A stretch of DNA of 45,795 bases, from contig CAZGYD010000073.1 in NCBI GenBank assembly GCA_964530115.1, positions 1 through 45,795 of the forward strand. The letters are read 5' to 3'. Shown here piece after piece: positions 32,664 through 42,299 of this stretch (the stretch's first letter is position 1; each line of letters begins with the position of its first letter). This DNA comes from Fen-999 sp964530115 (lineage in GTDB: Bacteria > Pseudomonadota > Gammaproteobacteria > Burkholderiales > Rhodocyclaceae). The notes beneath the pieces are model-generated. The model ran no database searches. It was not told the DNA's origin and worked only from the letters and a program-made list of their open reading frames with translations. A program made the translations under genes and the position numbers.

Positions 32664-34142
32664 TTACTGCAGCTTGCTCACTGCGACATGTTTCAGCAGA
32701 TGATCCACTGAAGTGTGCATGACGTCGGTGAAGGGGAAGGGATAAATGCCCATCGCCAGGACCGCGAGGGCCAGCAGGGCGAGGATGAGAAACTCGCGGG
32801 CGCCGATGTCTTTCAGCGCCGCGACGTGCTCGTTGGCCACGGCACCGAAGACCACCCGCTTGTACATCCAGAGCGTGTAGGCGGCGCCGAGGATCAGGGT
32901 CGTCGCCGCGGCAAAGCCCACCCAGAAATTGAACTTCACGGCGCCCAGGATCACCATGAACTCGCCGACGAACCCCGAGGTGGCCGGCAGGCCGGCGTTG
33001 GCCATCGCGAAGAGCATGAAGAAGGCGGCGAATTTCGGCATGGTATTGACGACGCCGCCATAGTCGGCGATCTGGCGCGAATGCATGCGGTCATACATCA
33101 CGCCTACGCAGAGGAACATTGCCGCCGAGACGAAGCCGTGGGAAATCATCTGCACGAGGGCGCCCTCGATGCCGATCTGGCTGAAAATGAAGAAGCCGAG
33201 GGTGACGAAGCCCATGTGCGAGATCGACGAATAGGCGATGAGTTTCTTCATGTCGGCCTGAACCAGGGCGACGAAGCCGATATAGACGACGGCGATGAGC
33301 GAGAGCGCGATCATCATCGGCGCGAGATACTGGCTGGCATCGGGGACGATGGGCAGCGAGAAACGGACGAAGCCGTAGGCGCCCAGTTTGAGCATGATCG
33401 CCGCCAGCACGACCGAGCCGCCCGTGGGCGCCTCGACGTGAGCGTCGGGCAGCCAGGTGTGCACCGGCCACATCGGCACCTTGACGGCGAAAGCGATCAG
33501 GAAGGCGAGGAAGACAAGAATCTGCGGCGTCATGCCGAGCGGAAGCCTGTGCCAGTCGAGGAGATTGAAGCTGCCGCCCGATTCGAGGAACAGGTAGAGC
33601 AGCGAGACCAGCATCAACAGTGAGCCGAGAAGCGTGTAGAGGAAAAACTTGAAGGCCGCGTAGACCCGGTTGGGGCCGCCCCAGATGCCGATGATGATGT
33701 ACATCGGGATGAGGCTCGCTTCGAAGAAGACGTAGAACAGCACCGCATCGAGCGCGGAGAAGATGCCGTTCATCAGCCCCGACATGATCAGGAAGGAGGC
33801 CATGTATTGGGCGATCTTCTCTTCGATGACTTCCCAGCCGGCCAGGACGACGAGGACGGTGACGAAGCTGTTGAGCAGGATGAACAACACGGAAATGCCG
33901 TCCACGCCGAGGAAATACTGGACGTTGAAGCGCGGAATCCAGGGCAGCATTTCCACGAACTGCATGCCGACGTAGGCGCGATCGAAGCCGGCATAGAGCG
34001 GCAGGGTCACGAGGAAGCCGGCGAGCGCGACCACGAGCGACAGCCAGCGCACCGCGTCGCGGCGCTCCGAGCCGATCGCGAGGATCGGCAAGGCGCCGAG
34101 GATGGGCACCCAGATTGCGAGGCTCAGGAGGTAGGAATTCAT
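32664..34142 (-). CDS. nuoM: NADH-quinone oxidoreductase subunit M
   Basis: The 492-residue antiporter-like subunit has the motifs KVPMWPVHTWLPDAHVEAPT and ALVQADMKKLIAYSSISHMGFV, with the conserved membrane Glu in FYVFFEASLIPMY. It contributes one proton channel. ATG at 34142 and normal length; nuoL ends 16 bp upstream. Confidence 0.97.
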   Translation of the reverse strand: MNSYLLSLAIWVPILGALPILAIGSERRDAVRWLSLVVALAGFLVTLPLYAGFDRAYVGMQFVEMLPWIPRFNVQYFLGVDGISVLFILLNSFVTVLVVLAGWEVIEEKIAQYMASFLIMSGLMNGIFSALDAVLFYVFFEASLIPMYIIIGIWGGPNRVYAAFKFFLYTLLGSLLMLVSLLYLFLESGGSFNLLDWHRLPLGMTPQILVFLAFLIAFAVKVPMWPVHTWLPDAHVEAPTGGSVVLAAIMLKLGAYGFVRFSLPIVPDASQYLAPMMIALSLIAVVYIGFVALVQADMKKLIAYSSISHMGFVTLGFFIFSQIGIEGALVQMISHGFVSAAMFLCVGVMYDRMHSRQIADYGGVVNTMPKFAAFFMLFAMANAGLPATSGFVGEFMVILGAVKFNFWVGFAAATTLILGAAYTLWMYKRVVFGAVANEHVAALKDIGAREFLILALLALAVLAMGIYPFPFTDVMHTSVDHLLKHVAVSKLQ

Positions 34143-34157
34143 CCGTTTTTCTTCCTA

Positions 34158-36146
34158 TCAGCTGCGTCCCAGCCACAGGGTCAGCAAGACGAAGACGCCA
34201 AGCAGCATCGTGAAGGCGTATTGATAGAGATGGCCGCTCTGCAGCCGGCGCACGACATGGGCGAATCGCCCCACGAGGCTGGCCGAGCCATTGACGGCAA
34301 CACCGTCGATCAACAGCTGATCCCCCGCTTTCCACAGACCCCGACCGACGCTGCGCGCGCCGCCGGCAAAGAACCAGTCGTTGAAGTCGTCGAAGCCGTA
34401 CTTCTTCTCCAGCGCCCAGGCGAACGGCGCCAGGCGCCGCTTGACGACCGCCGGCAGATCGGGCCGCTTGATGTAGAGATACCAGGCCGTGACGGCACCG
34501 GCGACGGCCAGCCAGAACGGAATCGACGTCAGACCGTGGAGGATCATCGGCACGACGCCGTGAAAGCCTTCTTTCATCTGCGCCATGGCAGGATGGTTGG
34601 CACCGACGGCGATGGCGTCGCCGAAGTAGCCGCCGAAGAGCATTGGCCCGATCAGCCAGCCCGAGGCGACGGCGGGAATCGCGAGCAGGATCAGCGGAAT
34701 CGTCACCACCTTGGGCGACTCGTGCGGCTCGACGGGGCCGTGGTGGCCGTGGTCGTCGTGACCATGACCACCGCCATGGTCGTCGTGCTTGACGTGGCGG
34801 AATCGCTCTTCACCGTGGAAGGCGAAGAAGACGAGCCGGAACGAGTAGAGGCCGCCGACGAAGACCCCGCCGAGGAGGAGCGCCCAGGCGAAGCCGGTGC
34901 CCGGAACGTTGGCGAGATGCACCGCCTCGATGATCGAATCCTTGGAGAAGAAACCGGCGAACGGCGGAAGCCCGGCGTTGGCGATGGCGCCGATGAGCAC
35001 CGTCGCATAGGTGATGGGCATGTATTTCCGCAGCCCGCCCATCTTGGTCATGTCCTGCTCGTGATGCAGGGCGATGATGACGGAGCCCGCGCCGAGGAAG
35101 AGCACCGCCTTGAAGAACGCATGCGTCATTAGGTGGAAGATGGCCGCCGAGTAGGCCGAAGCCCCGAGCGCCGCCGTCATGTAACCAAGCTGGGAAAGCG
35201 TCGAATAGGCGACGACGCGCTTGATGTCGGTCTGGACGATGGCGATCAGGGCCATGAAGAAGGCCGTGATCGCGCCGATGACGATGACGAAGGACAAGGC
35301 CGTATCGGAAAGCTCGAACAGCGGCGACATGCGGGAGACCATGAAGATGCCCGCCGTGACCATGGTCGCCGCGTGGATCAGCGCCGAAATCGGCGTCGGG
35401 CCCTCCATCGAGTCGGGCAGCCAGACGTGCAGCGGGAATTGCGCCGACTTGCCCATCGCGCCGATGAAGAGGCCGATGCAGATTGCAGTGATCAGCGGCC
35501 AGCCGGTGACCGTCTCGGTCATGCCGGCCAGTTGGCTGCCCTTGGCGAACACGGTGGCGTAGTCCAGACTCCCCACGTAGGCGGCGATCAGGCCGATGCC
35601 CAGGAGGAAGCCGAAGTCGCCGACGCGGTTGACCAGGAAGGCCTTGAGGTTGGCGTAGATGGCGGTCGGCCGCGTGTACCAGAAGCCGATGAGCAGGTAG
35701 GAGACGAGGCCCACGGCTTCCCAGCCGAAGAAGAGCTGGAGGAAGTTGTTCGCCATCACCAGCATCAGCATCGAGAAGGTGAACAACGAGATGTAGCTGA
35801 AGAAGCGCTGATAGCCGGGATCATCGGCCATGTAGCCGATCGTGTAGATGTGCACCATCAGCGAGACGAAGGTGACCACGACCATCATCACCGCGGTCAG
35901 GCGGTCGATCAAAAAGCCGATCTCGAGCTTCAGGCCGCCGACTTCCATCCAGGTGTAGAGCGGACCGTTGAAGGTGTTGCCGGCGAGCACGTCCTGCATC
36001 ACCAGAAGCGAGCAGACAAAGGAGACGGCTACGCCGAGGATCGTGACCCAGTGCGCGCCGGCGCGACCAATGGCCCGGCCGAACAGGCCGGCGATGATGG
36101 CGCCGACGAGCGGTGCGAAGGGAATGACGAGATAGAGGGTCTTCAT
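34158..36146 (-). CDS. nuoL: NADH-quinone oxidoreductase subunit L
   Basis: The 662-residue subunit is the distal antiporter-like channel with the long lateral helix at its C-terminus. It contains KSAQFPLHVWLPDSMEGPTP and AIVQTDIKRVVAYSTLSQLGYM. Near residues 447-480 is a His- and Asp-rich loop (KHDDHGGGHGHDDHGHHG) between membrane helices, possibly metal-binding. ATG at 36146, 4 bp after the nuoK stop. Confidence 0.97.
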   Translation of the reverse strand: MKTLYLVIPFAPLVGAIIAGLFGRAIGRAGAHWVTILGVAVSFVCSLLVMQDVLAGNTFNGPLYTWMEVGGLKLEIGFLIDRLTAVMMVVVTFVSLMVHIYTIGYMADDPGYQRFFSYISLFTFSMLMLVMANNFLQLFFGWEAVGLVSYLLIGFWYTRPTAIYANLKAFLVNRVGDFGFLLGIGLIAAYVGSLDYATVFAKGSQLAGMTETVTGWPLITAICIGLFIGAMGKSAQFPLHVWLPDSMEGPTPISALIHAATMVTAGIFMVSRMSPLFELSDTALSFVIVIGAITAFFMALIAIVQTDIKRVVAYSTLSQLGYMTAALGASAYSAAIFHLMTHAFFKAVLFLGAGSVIIALHHEQDMTKMGGLRKYMPITYATVLIGAIANAGLPPFAGFFSKDSIIEAVHLANVPGTGFAWALLLGGVFVGGLYSFRLVFFAFHGEERFRHVKHDDHGGGHGHDDHGHHGPVEPHESPKVVTIPLILLAIPAVASGWLIGPMLFGGYFGDAIAVGANHPAMAQMKEGFHGVVPMILHGLTSIPFWLAVAGAVTAWYLYIKRPDLPAVVKRRLAPFAWALEKKYGFDDFNDWFFAGGARSVGRGLWKAGDQLLIDGVAVNGSASLVGRFAHVVRRLQSGHLYQYAFTMLLGVFVLLTLWLGRS

Positions 36147-36150
36147 GCCG

Positions 36151-36456
36151 TTAGCCCTTCAGGCTGTCGATCCTGTCGACGTCGATCGTCGACAGGTTGC
36201 GGAACAGCACCACGAGAATGGCGAGCCCGATCGCCGCCTCCGCGGCAGCCACGGTGAGGATGAAGAAGACGAACAGTTGGCCCGCGAGATCGTTGAGGTA
36301 ATGGGAGAAGGCGACGAAGTTCATGTTCACCGCCAAGAGCATCAGTTCGATCGCCATCAGCAGGACGATGAGGTTCTTCCGGTTGAGGAAGATGCCGGCG
36401 ACACCGATGGTGAAGAGGATCGCGGCGAGAACCAGGTAGTGGTTGAGCGAAATCAT
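36151..36456 (-). CDS. nuoK: NADH-quinone oxidoreductase subunit K
   Basis: The 101-residue subunit has three membrane helices with the conserved Glu in LLMAIELMLLAVNMNFVAF and a second in VAAAEAAIGLAILV. It lies next to NuoJ and NuoA in the membrane arm. Its ATG overlaps the nuoJ stop (36453-36456). Confidence 0.97.
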   Translation of the reverse strand: MISLNHYLVLAAILFTIGVAGIFLNRKNLIVLLMAIELMLLAVNMNFVAFSHYLNDLAGQLFVFFILTVAAAEAAIGLAILVVLFRNLSTIDVDRIDSLKG

Positions 36457-37058
36457 TCCGCTTCCTTTTCAGCGGGCATCTGCAGGACGCGCAGGCGATC
36501 CTCGTGCCTGACGGCAATCTGTTTTGCCGGATCGAGCCGCTTGACGCCGGCACGGCGGCGCAACGTCAGCACGACGGCGGCGATGATGGCCACCAGCAGG
36601 ATGATCGAGGCGAGTTCGAAGGGATAGACGTAATCGGTAAACAGCAGCCGGCCAAGTTCCTTGGTGTTGCTGTGGTCGGCGGGCAAGGTCCGGTCCGGGA
36701 ATGCCGCCGGGCCGAAATAGTCGCCGGAAACGAGCAGGATCATCTCACCGAGCATCACGAGGCCCACCGTCGCCGCCAGCGGCATGTTGCGCCAGAAGCC
36801 CTGGCGCAGGCGCTTGATGTCGATGTCGAGCATCATGACGACGAAAAGGAAGAGGACCATCACGGCGCCGACATAGACCATGATCAGCGCGATGGCCAGG
36901 AATTCCGCCTGCAGCGTGATCCACAGGCCACCGGCATTGAAGAAGGCGAGCACGAGGTAGAGCACGGCATGGACAGGGTTGCGCGCCGTGATGACCCGCA
37001 GCGCGGCAAAGATCAGCAGCGCGGCAAAGACGTAAAAGACGACGGTTTTCAGATCCAT
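36453..37058 (-). CDS. nuoJ: NADH-quinone oxidoreductase subunit J
   Basis: The 201-residue membrane subunit has about five helices, with VYVGAVMVLFLFVVMML typical of helix 3 and its pi-bulge region. I use ATG at 37058 (MDLKTVVFYVF); an upstream in-frame start at 37211 would run through nuoI and encode arginine/serine-rich non-family sequence. The C-terminal hydrophilic tail is usual in betaproteobacteria. Confidence 0.95.
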   Translation of the reverse strand: MDLKTVVFYVFAALLIFAALRVITARNPVHAVLYLVLAFFNAGGLWITLQAEFLAIALIMVYVGAVMVLFLFVVMMLDIDIKRLRQGFWRNMPLAATVGLVMLGEMILLVSGDYFGPAAFPDRTLPADHSNTKELGRLLFTDYVYPFELASIILLVAIIAAVVLTLRRRAGVKRLDPAKQIAVRHEDRLRVLQMPAEKEAE

Positions 37059-37065
37059 GGCGCGC

Positions 37066-37551
37066 CTACCGGTATTTGGCGTCCGCAGCGCGCGCCTTGG
37101 CGATTTCGGCCTCGTAACGATCGCCGTTGGCGAGCAGCATCTGCTTCGTGTAGTAGAGGTCGCCGCGCGCCTCGCCGTGGTATTCGAGGACGTGGGACTC
37201 GACGATGGCATCGACCGGGCAGGCCTCTTCGCAGAAGCCGCAGAAGATGCATTTCGTCAGATCGATGTCGTAGCGGGTCGTCCGGCGGCTGCCATCCTCG
37301 CGCTCGGCCGACTCGATGGTGATCGCCATCGCCGGGCAGACCGCCTCGCAGAGCTTGCAGGCGATGCAGCGCTCTTCGCCATTCGGATAGCGGCGAAGCG
37401 CATGAAGGCCGCGGAAGCGCGGCGAAATCGGCGTCTTCTCGTCGGGGTACTGGACGGTGATCTTCGGCGCGAACAGGTAACGCAGCGTCACGGCCAGGCC
37501 CTGGCGCAGTTCGCCGAGCGAAAAGCTTTGGATCAGTTCGCGTGCGCCCAT
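37066..37551 (-). CDS. nuoI: NADH-quinone oxidoreductase subunit I
   Basis: The 161-residue 8Fe ferredoxin-like subunit carries clusters N6a and N6b, seen as CIACKLCEAVCP near 70 and CIFCGFCEEACP near 110. It connects NuoG with NuoB. ATG at 37551, 4 bp after the nuoH gene boundary; family-typical length. Confidence 0.97.
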   Translation of the reverse strand: MGARELIQSFSLGELRQGLAVTLRYLFAPKITVQYPDEKTPISPRFRGLHALRRYPNGEERCIACKLCEAVCPAMAITIESAEREDGSRRTTRYDIDLTKCIFCGFCEEACPVDAIVESHVLEYHGEARGDLYYTKQMLLANGDRYEAEIAKARAADAKYR

Positions 37552-37555
37552 GGTC

Positions 37556-38641
37556 TCACTTCCAGATGTTCAGCGGCGACATCATCCAGATGCCGAGGAG
37601 GGGAATCCAGATCAGGCACAGCGGCAGGAACACCTTCCAGCCCAGGCGCATGATCTGATCGTAACGGTAGCGCGGAAAGGTCGCCCGCAGCCAGAGGAAC
37701 AGGAACAGGATGAACGAGGTCTTCAGGAGCAGCCACGGCAGGCCGTCCGGCAGGAAACCGACCGGCGAGAGCCAGCCGCCGAGGAAGAAGATCGAGACCA
37801 TGACCGCGACCAGGATCATGTTCGCGTACTCGGCGAGGAAGAACATCGCGAAGGCCATGCCCGAATACTCGACCATGTGGCCGGCGACGATTTCCGATTC
37901 GCCCTCGACCACGTCGAAGGGCGCACGGTTGGTTTCGGCGATGCCCGAAATCAGATAGACGAGGAACATCGGCAGCAGCGGCAACCAGTTCCAGGAGAGG
38001 AAGCCCAGCCCCATCTCGGCGAACATGCCCTTGTCCTGGGTACGCACGATCTCGGACAGATTGAGGCTGTTCGAGACCATCAGGATGGTGACGAGCGCCA
38101 TGCCCATGGCGATCTCGTAGGACACCATCTGCGCCGCGGAGCGCATGGCACCGAGGAACGGATATTTGGAATTGGATGCCCAGCCGGCGATGATGATGCC
38201 GTAGACGCCGATCGACGTGATCGCCAGGAGATAGAGCACGCCGGCATCGAGATCGGCCAGTGCGCCGCCATCGAAGAAAGGCACCACCGCCCAGGCGGCG
38301 ACGGCCGGCGCCATGGCGAGTGCCGGAGCGACGAAGAAAAGCCCGGGATCCGCCTTCGCGGGCCGCAGCACCTCCTTGAAGAAGAGCTTGAGGCCGTCGG
38401 CGATCGGCTGGAGCAGGCCGATCGGGCCGACGCGGTTCGGGCCGATGCGGACCTGCATGTAGCCGATGATCTTCCGCTCGGCATAGGTGAGATAGGCGAC
38501 GCCGAGCAGCAGCGGCACGAGGATCGCGACGATCTTGATCAGCACCCAGATGGCGGGCCAAACCGGCTGGAACCAGCCCCACATCGTCGGCCAGTACGAC
38601 CCCCAGAGCGCTTCGAAGAATTGCAGCACCGATGCTTCCAT
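37556..38641 (-). CDS. nuoH: NADH-quinone oxidoreductase subunit H
   Basis: The 361-residue membrane subunit forms the quinone-binding cavity with NuoB and NuoD. Recognised by ERKIIGYMQVRIGPNRVGP and EINRAPFD-like ETNRAPFDVVEGESEIVAG. About eight to nine helices. The ATG overlaps the nuoG stop (38641), ATGA. Confidence 0.97.
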   Translation of the reverse strand: MEASVLQFFEALWGSYWPTMWGWFQPVWPAIWVLIKIVAILVPLLLGVAYLTYAERKIIGYMQVRIGPNRVGPIGLLQPIADGLKLFFKEVLRPAKADPGLFFVAPALAMAPAVAAWAVVPFFDGGALADLDAGVLYLLAITSIGVYGIIIAGWASNSKYPFLGAMRSAAQMVSYEIAMGMALVTILMVSNSLNLSEIVRTQDKGMFAEMGLGFLSWNWLPLLPMFLVYLISGIAETNRAPFDVVEGESEIVAGHMVEYSGMAFAMFFLAEYANMILVAVMVSIFFLGGWLSPVGFLPDGLPWLLLKTSFILFLFLWLRATFPRYRYDQIMRLGWKVFLPLCLIWIPLLGIWMMSPLNIWK

Positions 38642-40959
38642 CAGGCTTTCTCCACGATCAGCGTGCCGGACATCGCGCCAAGCCCGACCGTCGCCGCATG
38701 ACCGGCCGCAACACGCACGCAGTCGTCCGGAACACCGTCATCGAGCAAGGCCGTCAGCACCACCGCTGGCGTGTTACCGCGGCTGAGTTTCACGCGCTCG
38801 CCCGAAGCGATGCCAAGTTTCGCGAGCGTCGCCGCATTCATGCGTGCCGTGGGAACCGACGCGTCCTTGGTCTTTTGGAGGCTCGACGCCCGACGCACCA
38901 GCGGATCGGCAAAATAAATCGGCACGTCGGTTACGCGTTCGATCCCCGTATCGACTGCCAGGTCCGGCGTCACCCCGGTGATCGAACTGTCGAGCCCCGA
39001 AACGAACTCCGGCTTGCCCGTGAGAATCTCCTCGCGAACGGCTTCGCTGCTCTCGTATTCGAAGCCTTCCAGCTTGAGCAGATTGCCCAGGACACGCAGG
39101 ACTTTCCAGCCGGGGCGCGTTTCCCCGAGCGGCCGATTGACGGCCTGGAAGCTCTGGACGCGGCCCTCGGTGTTCACGAAGGTGCCCGATGTTTCGGTGA
39201 AAGGGGCGATCGGCAACAGGGCGTCTGCGTATTCGAGTGCCGTCTCCGACTTGAACGGGGAGAGCACGACGACGCTTTCGGCCTGCCTCAGTGCAGCCAG
39301 CGCCTGCACGCCATCGGCGGTATCGAGTTCGGGTTCAGCACCGACGAGGAGATAAGCCTTGCGCGGCTCGGCGAGCATCCGTGAGGCATCGAGGCCCTCC
39401 CCCGCCGGGACGGCACGGGCGAGATAACCGCCCACCGAGTTGGCGGCTTCACCGAGGAAGCCGAATCGGGCACCGAGGATGGTGGCGAGCCTTTGCGCCA
39501 GGGCATGGAGCGTCGCGGCTCGCGGATGGTGCTGGGCGAAATTGCCGAGGAAGATCGCGACATTGCCGCCCGAGGCAAGGTCCGCGGCAATCCGCTCGGC
39601 CTCCGCCGTAACCTCCACCTGCAATTCGCTCGGCACACCCTTGAGCCGGCTGGCCGCCTCGACCACCTGGGCCAGCCGTTCCGGCAGCTTCGACGGTGCG
39701 GCAATCAGCTTGCCGGCAAGGTCCATCAACAGGTCCTCATCCGCCGCATGGATCACCGAGACACGCGCCCCCCGCTTGACGGCCTGGCGCAGACGCTGGG
39801 CGATCAGCGGATGTTCTTTGCGCAGGAAGCTGCCGACGACGAGCACGCGGTCGAGTGCGCCGATCTCGGCAATCTTCATGCCGAGCCAGGGAATACCCGC
39901 GCGGACGCCACTGAAATCGGTCTGCCGCAGGCGGAAATCGACGTTGTCCGAGCCGAGACCGCGCATCAGTCCGCCGACGAGATACATCTCTTCGAGGGTC
40001 GCGTGGGGACTGACCAGCGCGCCGACCGCCGCGGGGCCATGCTCCCGGGCGATGTCACGCAGCGCGTGGGCAACGTAATCGAGCGCCTGGTTCCATTCGA
40101 CTTCCTTCCAGACGCCGCCCTGCTTGATCATCGGCCGTGTCAGCCGGTCGTGGGAATTCAGGCCTTCGTAGGAGAAGCGGTCCTTGTCCGACAGCCAGCA
40201 CTCGTTGATCTCTTCGTTCTCCAGCGGCAGGACGCGATAGACGCGGTCGTGCTTGACCTGAACGATGAGGTTGCTGCCCAGTCCGTCGTGCGGGCTCACC
40301 GAGCGGCGCCGCGCCAGCTCCCAGGCGCGCGCAGAAAAACGGAACGGCTTCGAAGTCAGCGCCCCGACCGGGCAGAGATCGATGACGTTGCCGGAGAGTT
40401 CCGAATCCACCGTCGTTTCCAGGAAGGGCATGATCTCGGCACGATCGCCGCGGAACGCCTGGCCCAGTTCCATGCGGCCGGCGATCTCCTGGGTGAAGCG
40501 GACGCAACGGGTGCAGTTGATGCAGCGGGTCATGTCCGTGCTGATCAGCGGGCCGAGGTTCTTGTTCACCACGACGCGCTTCTCTTCCTGATAGCGCGAG
40601 GCCGAGGCACCATAGCCGACGGCGAGATCCTGCAACTGGCATTCGCCGCCCTGGTCGCAGATCGGGCAGTCGAGCGGATGATTGATGAGCAGGAATTCCA
40701 TCACGCCCTTCTGGGCCTTGACGGCCAGATCGGAGTGCGTGAAGACCTTCATGCCGCTCGTCACCGGCGTCGCACAGGCCGGCAGCGGCTTCGGCGCCTT
40801 TTCCACCTGCACCAGGCACATCCGGCAGTTGGCGGCGATCGACAGCTTCTTGTGGTAGCAGAAGTGGGGAATGTAGATGCCCGCCTGATGGGCGGCCTCG
40901 ATCACGGTGCTGCCTTCGGCGACCGAAAGCGGCCGGCCGTCGATTTCGATCTCGATCAT
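38641..40959 (-). CDS. nuoG: NADH-quinone oxidoreductase subunit G
   Basis: The 772-residue subunit has an N-terminal [2Fe-2S] domain (CYHKKLSIAANCRMC), the His-Cys3 site (HPLDCPICDQGGECQLQD), two [4Fe-4S] groups (RCINCTRCVRF, CPVGAL) and a molybdopterin-like domain that binds no Mo. ATG at 40959 (MIEIEIDGRPLSV) is used; an upstream start at 41031 would overlap nuoF further and adds unrelated residues. Near the C-terminus, VKLSRGNTPAVVL is encoded by a dispersed motif copy, where related proteins usually have a short Gly/Ser-rich strand of similar length. Confidence 0.96.
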   Translation of the reverse strand: MIEIEIDGRPLSVAEGSTVIEAAHQAGIYIPHFCYHKKLSIAANCRMCLVQVEKAPKPLPACATPVTSGMKVFTHSDLAVKAQKGVMEFLLINHPLDCPICDQGGECQLQDLAVGYGASASRYQEEKRVVVNKNLGPLISTDMTRCINCTRCVRFTQEIAGRMELGQAFRGDRAEIMPFLETTVDSELSGNVIDLCPVGALTSKPFRFSARAWELARRRSVSPHDGLGSNLIVQVKHDRVYRVLPLENEEINECWLSDKDRFSYEGLNSHDRLTRPMIKQGGVWKEVEWNQALDYVAHALRDIAREHGPAAVGALVSPHATLEEMYLVGGLMRGLGSDNVDFRLRQTDFSGVRAGIPWLGMKIAEIGALDRVLVVGSFLRKEHPLIAQRLRQAVKRGARVSVIHAADEDLLMDLAGKLIAAPSKLPERLAQVVEAASRLKGVPSELQVEVTAEAERIAADLASGGNVAIFLGNFAQHHPRAATLHALAQRLATILGARFGFLGEAANSVGGYLARAVPAGEGLDASRMLAEPRKAYLLVGAEPELDTADGVQALAALRQAESVVVLSPFKSETALEYADALLPIAPFTETSGTFVNTEGRVQSFQAVNRPLGETRPGWKVLRVLGNLLKLEGFEYESSEAVREEILTGKPEFVSGLDSSITGVTPDLAVDTGIERVTDVPIYFADPLVRRASSLQKTKDASVPTARMNAATLAKLGIASGERVKLSRGNTPAVVLTALLDDGVPDDCVRVAAGHAATVGLGAMSGTLIVEKA
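38768..38791 (-). repeat. 24-bp dispersed motif, copy 7 (in nuoG)
   Basis: Plus-strand text GGCGTGTTACC then GCGGCTGAGTTTC, full consensus match. On the nuoG coding strand it encodes KLSRGNTP about 55 residues before the C-terminus. Confidence 0.9.
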
Positions 40960-42299
40960 GCCGACGCTCCCGCCATCATCCGGGTATGGAATGTACTGCC
41001 TGCGCGCTGAACTTCCGGCGGCACCAGACACTTCTTGTGTTCGATGTGATACTCGAATTCCGGCCGGAAGTGCCGGAGCATCCCCTGAATCGGCAGTACC
41101 GCAGCGTCACCGAGCGCGCAGATCGTGCGGCCGGCGATGTTGCCGCCGAGATCGAGGAGGAGATCCAGATCCTCCGGGCGCCCGAGCCCGTGTTCGATGC
41201 GGTGGACGATCTTGTAAAGCCATCCGGTGCCTTCGCGGCACGGCGTGCACTGACCGCAGGATTCCTCGTAGTAAAAATACGAGAGGCGTTCAAGCGCCCT
41301 GACCATGCAGGTAGTCTCGTCCATGACGATGACGGCGCCCGAACCAAGCATCGATCCAGCCTTGGCAATCGAGTCGTAATCGAGCGTGCAGTCCATGATC
41401 ACGTCGGCGGGCAACACCGGTGCGGAAGAGCCGCCGGGAATCACCGCCTTGAGCCTGCGACCACCGCGCACGCCGCCCGCCATTTCCAGCAGCTTCGCGA
41501 ACGGCGTCCCCAACGGGACCTCATAGTTGCCAGGCTTGTTCACGTGCCCGGAGACGGAAAACAGTTTCGTGCCGCCGTTGTTGGGCTTGCCCAGTTCCAG
41601 ATAGGCGTTGCCGCCCATGCGCATGATGAATGGAACCGAAGCGAAGGTCTCGGTGTTGTTGATCGTCGTCGGCTTGCCGAAGAGTCCGACCTGCGCAGGG
41701 AAAGGCGGCTTGAACCGAGGCTGCCCTTTCTTGCCCTCGATCGATTCGAGCAGCGCCGATTCCTCGCCGCAGATATAGGCGCCCCAGCCGTGGTGCGCGA
41801 ACAGGTCGAAATCGAAGCCGGAACCGAGGATGTTCCTGCCCAGATAGCCGGCCGCACGCGCCTCCTCGATTGCCGCCTCGAAGCGCTCGTAGAGCTCGAA
41901 GATTTCGCCGTGGATGTAGTTGTAGCCGCGGCCGGCGCCGACGGCATAGCCGGCGATGATCATGCCCTCGATCACCGAATGCGGGTCGTAGCGCAGGATG
42001 TCGCGATCCTTGAAGGTGCCCGGCTCTCCTTCGTCGGTGTTGCAGACGACATACTTCTCGGGGGCGTTCTTGGGCATGAAGCTCCACTTGAGGCCGGTTG
42101 GGAAGCCCGCGCCGCCACGGCCGCGGAGCACCGACGCCTTGACCTCGGCAATCACCTGCTCCGGCGGCAGCTTTTCCGCAAGGATACGCCTGAGCGCCTG
42201 ATAGCCGCCGCGCGCTTCGTATTCACGAATGTTCCAGCCCGCATCACCCTTGCCCCAGCCGGCCGAGAGCAGCGGATCGATCGCCGCGATCAACGCCAT
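40956..42299 (-). CDS. nuoF: NADH-quinone oxidoreductase subunit F
   Basis: The 447-residue NADH- and FMN-binding subunit has RGRGGAGFPTGLKWSFMP (FMN/NADH site), an SLBB domain and ESCGQCTPCREGTGW for the [4Fe-4S] cluster N3. ATG at 42299 (MALIAAIDPLL) is preferred to an upstream start at 42350 inside nuoE. It overlaps both neighbours by 1-4 bp. Confidence 0.97.
   Translation of the reverse strand: MALIAAIDPLLSAGWGKGDAGWNIREYEARGGYQALRRILAEKLPPEQVIAEVKASVLRGRGGAGFPTGLKWSFMPKNAPEKYVVCNTDEGEPGTFKDRDILRYDPHSVIEGMIIAGYAVGAGRGYNYIHGEIFELYERFEAAIEEARAAGYLGRNILGSGFDFDLFAHHGWGAYICGEESALLESIEGKKGQPRFKPPFPAQVGLFGKPTTINNTETFASVPFIMRMGGNAYLELGKPNNGGTKLFSVSGHVNKPGNYEVPLGTPFAKLLEMAGGVRGGRRLKAVIPGGSSAPVLPADVIMDCTLDYDSIAKAGSMLGSGAVIVMDETTCMVRALERLSYFYYEESCGQCTPCREGTGWLYKIVHRIEHGLGRPEDLDLLLDLGGNIAGRTICALGDAAVLPIQGMLRHFRPEFEYHIEHKKCLVPPEVQRAGSTFHTRMMAGASA

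Noticed and set aside
38768..38791. Similarity of the 24-bp motif to the 16S rRNA 530-loop (CAGCCGCGGTAA)
   Set aside because: The match covers only the central part of this copy, is broken in other copies (CCGTGG, CCGCCG), and the flanks do not match. Coincidence is more likely than rRNA-derived repeats.
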